Assembly (NCBI GenBank): GCA_003402745.1
Contig: QQND01000007.1
Coordinates: 1 to 61,008, forward strand
DNA from: Verrucomicrobiota bacterium
GTDB taxonomy: Bacteria; Verrucomicrobiota; Verrucomicrobiia; Chthoniobacterales; Chthoniobacteraceae
DNA length: 61,008 nt
Reading direction: 5' to 3'
Positions 60,539 to 61,008 of this stretch are shown here, piece after piece; the first letter of the stretch is position 1; every line of letters begins with the position of its first letter. The translations under genes were made by a program, and so were the position numbers. The notes beneath the pieces were generated by a model that saw only the letters and a list, made by a program, of their open reading frames with translations, did not search any database and had not been told where the DNA came from.

Positions 60539-60679
60539 AACACACCGTCCAGAGAGAGGCGCACCGCGCCCCGACCCGGAAATGCACGAGCCTTTCTCCT
60601 AGAAACGGCAATGGAGGAACGAACCGCGACTCGACGAGGGCAGCGGGAAGGTAAATTTTGTGCTCAGCAAGAGACGAAC

Positions 60680-61008
60680 TTAGCCTGCGAAAAGCGCCTG
60701 AGCGCTCGGAGGGAGTTCTCCAAGCCACTTTCCGCCCAGCCAACGGCGTAACACATAGGTCAACAGCACTCCCCAGCGTTGTTCCCGAGTCCATTCCTCT
60801 GCAATGGCTTCAAACTGATGTAAAAACCTGTTGACCTTCAGGATGCCTTCTTGAATCACATCAGATTTATCATGCTGCAAACTCACTCTCACGGTGCGTT
60901 GTCCAGCATGCTTGAGCAACCGCGCAGTTCCTCCAAGCAGAGCTGGCCGACTGGTAATCGCCTCCCTATGCCGATTTGCATCATGCATTCTCACGTACAT
61001 GTGCCACC
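60680..61008 (-). CDS. C-terminal part of a probable transposase, cut by the right edge
   Basis: A minus-strand frame is open from the right edge to a stop at 60680, about 109 codons. The visible protein begins WHMYVRMHDANRHREAIT and ends with ELPPSAQALFAG. HDANRHREAITSRP followed by HAGQRTVRVSLQHD resembles the C-terminal parts of DDE transposases (possibly IS1380-like), but the catalytic core is outside the window. Only this end is visible, so intactness cannot be judged. It is convergent with the DUF1501 gene; the terminal inverted repeat was not identified in the 141 bases between. Confidence 0.5.
   Translation of the reverse strand, partial: WHMYVRMHDANRHREAITSRPALLGGTARLLKHAGQRTVRVSLQHDKSDVIQEGILKVNRFLHQFEAIAEEWTREQRWGVLLTYVLRRWLGGKWLGELPPSAQALFAG

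Overview
The window is about 61 kb of GC-rich, gene-dense Gram-negative DNA, and it most likely comes from a member of the PVC group, probably Verrucomicrobiota. The reasons are a Planctomycete-type cytochrome c/DUF1549/DUF1553 protein paired with a DUF1501 protein (56320-60538), many FTLVE-type pseudopilins, and an LPS-bearing outer membrane (LptD, LpxL-like and PagL-like proteins). Many start codons follow C/T- or A-rich leaders without a clear Shine-Dalgarno sequence. No rRNA or other taxonomic marker beyond one initiator tRNA is present, so the phylum is an inference.

Layout. 1-7331: cell-surface and housekeeping genes (UDP-glucose dehydrogenase, LptD, initiator tRNA with an array of seven 17-bp repeats beside it, sigma-54, a pseudopilin, a YkgJ-type protein). 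7416-17190: a catabolic block with KDG kinase and KDPG aldolase, a D-threonine aldolase/D-serine dehydratase-type PLP enzyme with RidA, a superfamily II helicase, a ROK glucokinase, a decayed second PLP-enzyme gene, an M19 dipeptidase and a LysR regulator. 17317-20757: an Aas-LplT-like lysophospholipid repair pair. 20804-34863: a divergent type II secretion/type IV pilus-like locus with GspE, GspF, PilM/N/O/P-like proteins, a secretin, at least five pseudopilins and a C39-like cysteine protease. No prepilin peptidase is in view.

35042-53469: the most notable region, a biosynthetic gene cluster that resembles the aryl polyene/flexirubin/xanthomonadin type. It has a flavin-dependent halogenase-like protein, three carrier proteins, two complete ketosynthases, a ketosynthase-like chain-length-factor protein, a FabZ-like dehydratase, an LpxL-like and a PlsC-PAP2 fusion acyltransferase, a GT2 glycosyltransferase, a NodB-type deacetylase, an FAD oxidoreductase, and LolA plus an MMPL/RND exporter for delivery to the outer membrane. 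Inside it, on the opposite strand, sits a compact operon of carrier protein, condensation-domain-like acyltransferase and AMP-forming ligase, which looks like a dissociated NRPS-type module. No ketoreductase, aromatic ammonia lyase or phosphopantetheinyl transferase is visible here, so the pathway would need partners elsewhere.

53486-61008: a PagL-like lipid A deacylase, a DUF2062 membrane protein, an Rpn/PD-(D/E)XK transposase-like nuclease with a perfect 12-bp internal repeat, the DUF1549/DUF1553-DUF1501 pair, and the C-terminal part of a probable transposase running off the right edge. Assignments come from motif recognition only; no database search was possible.
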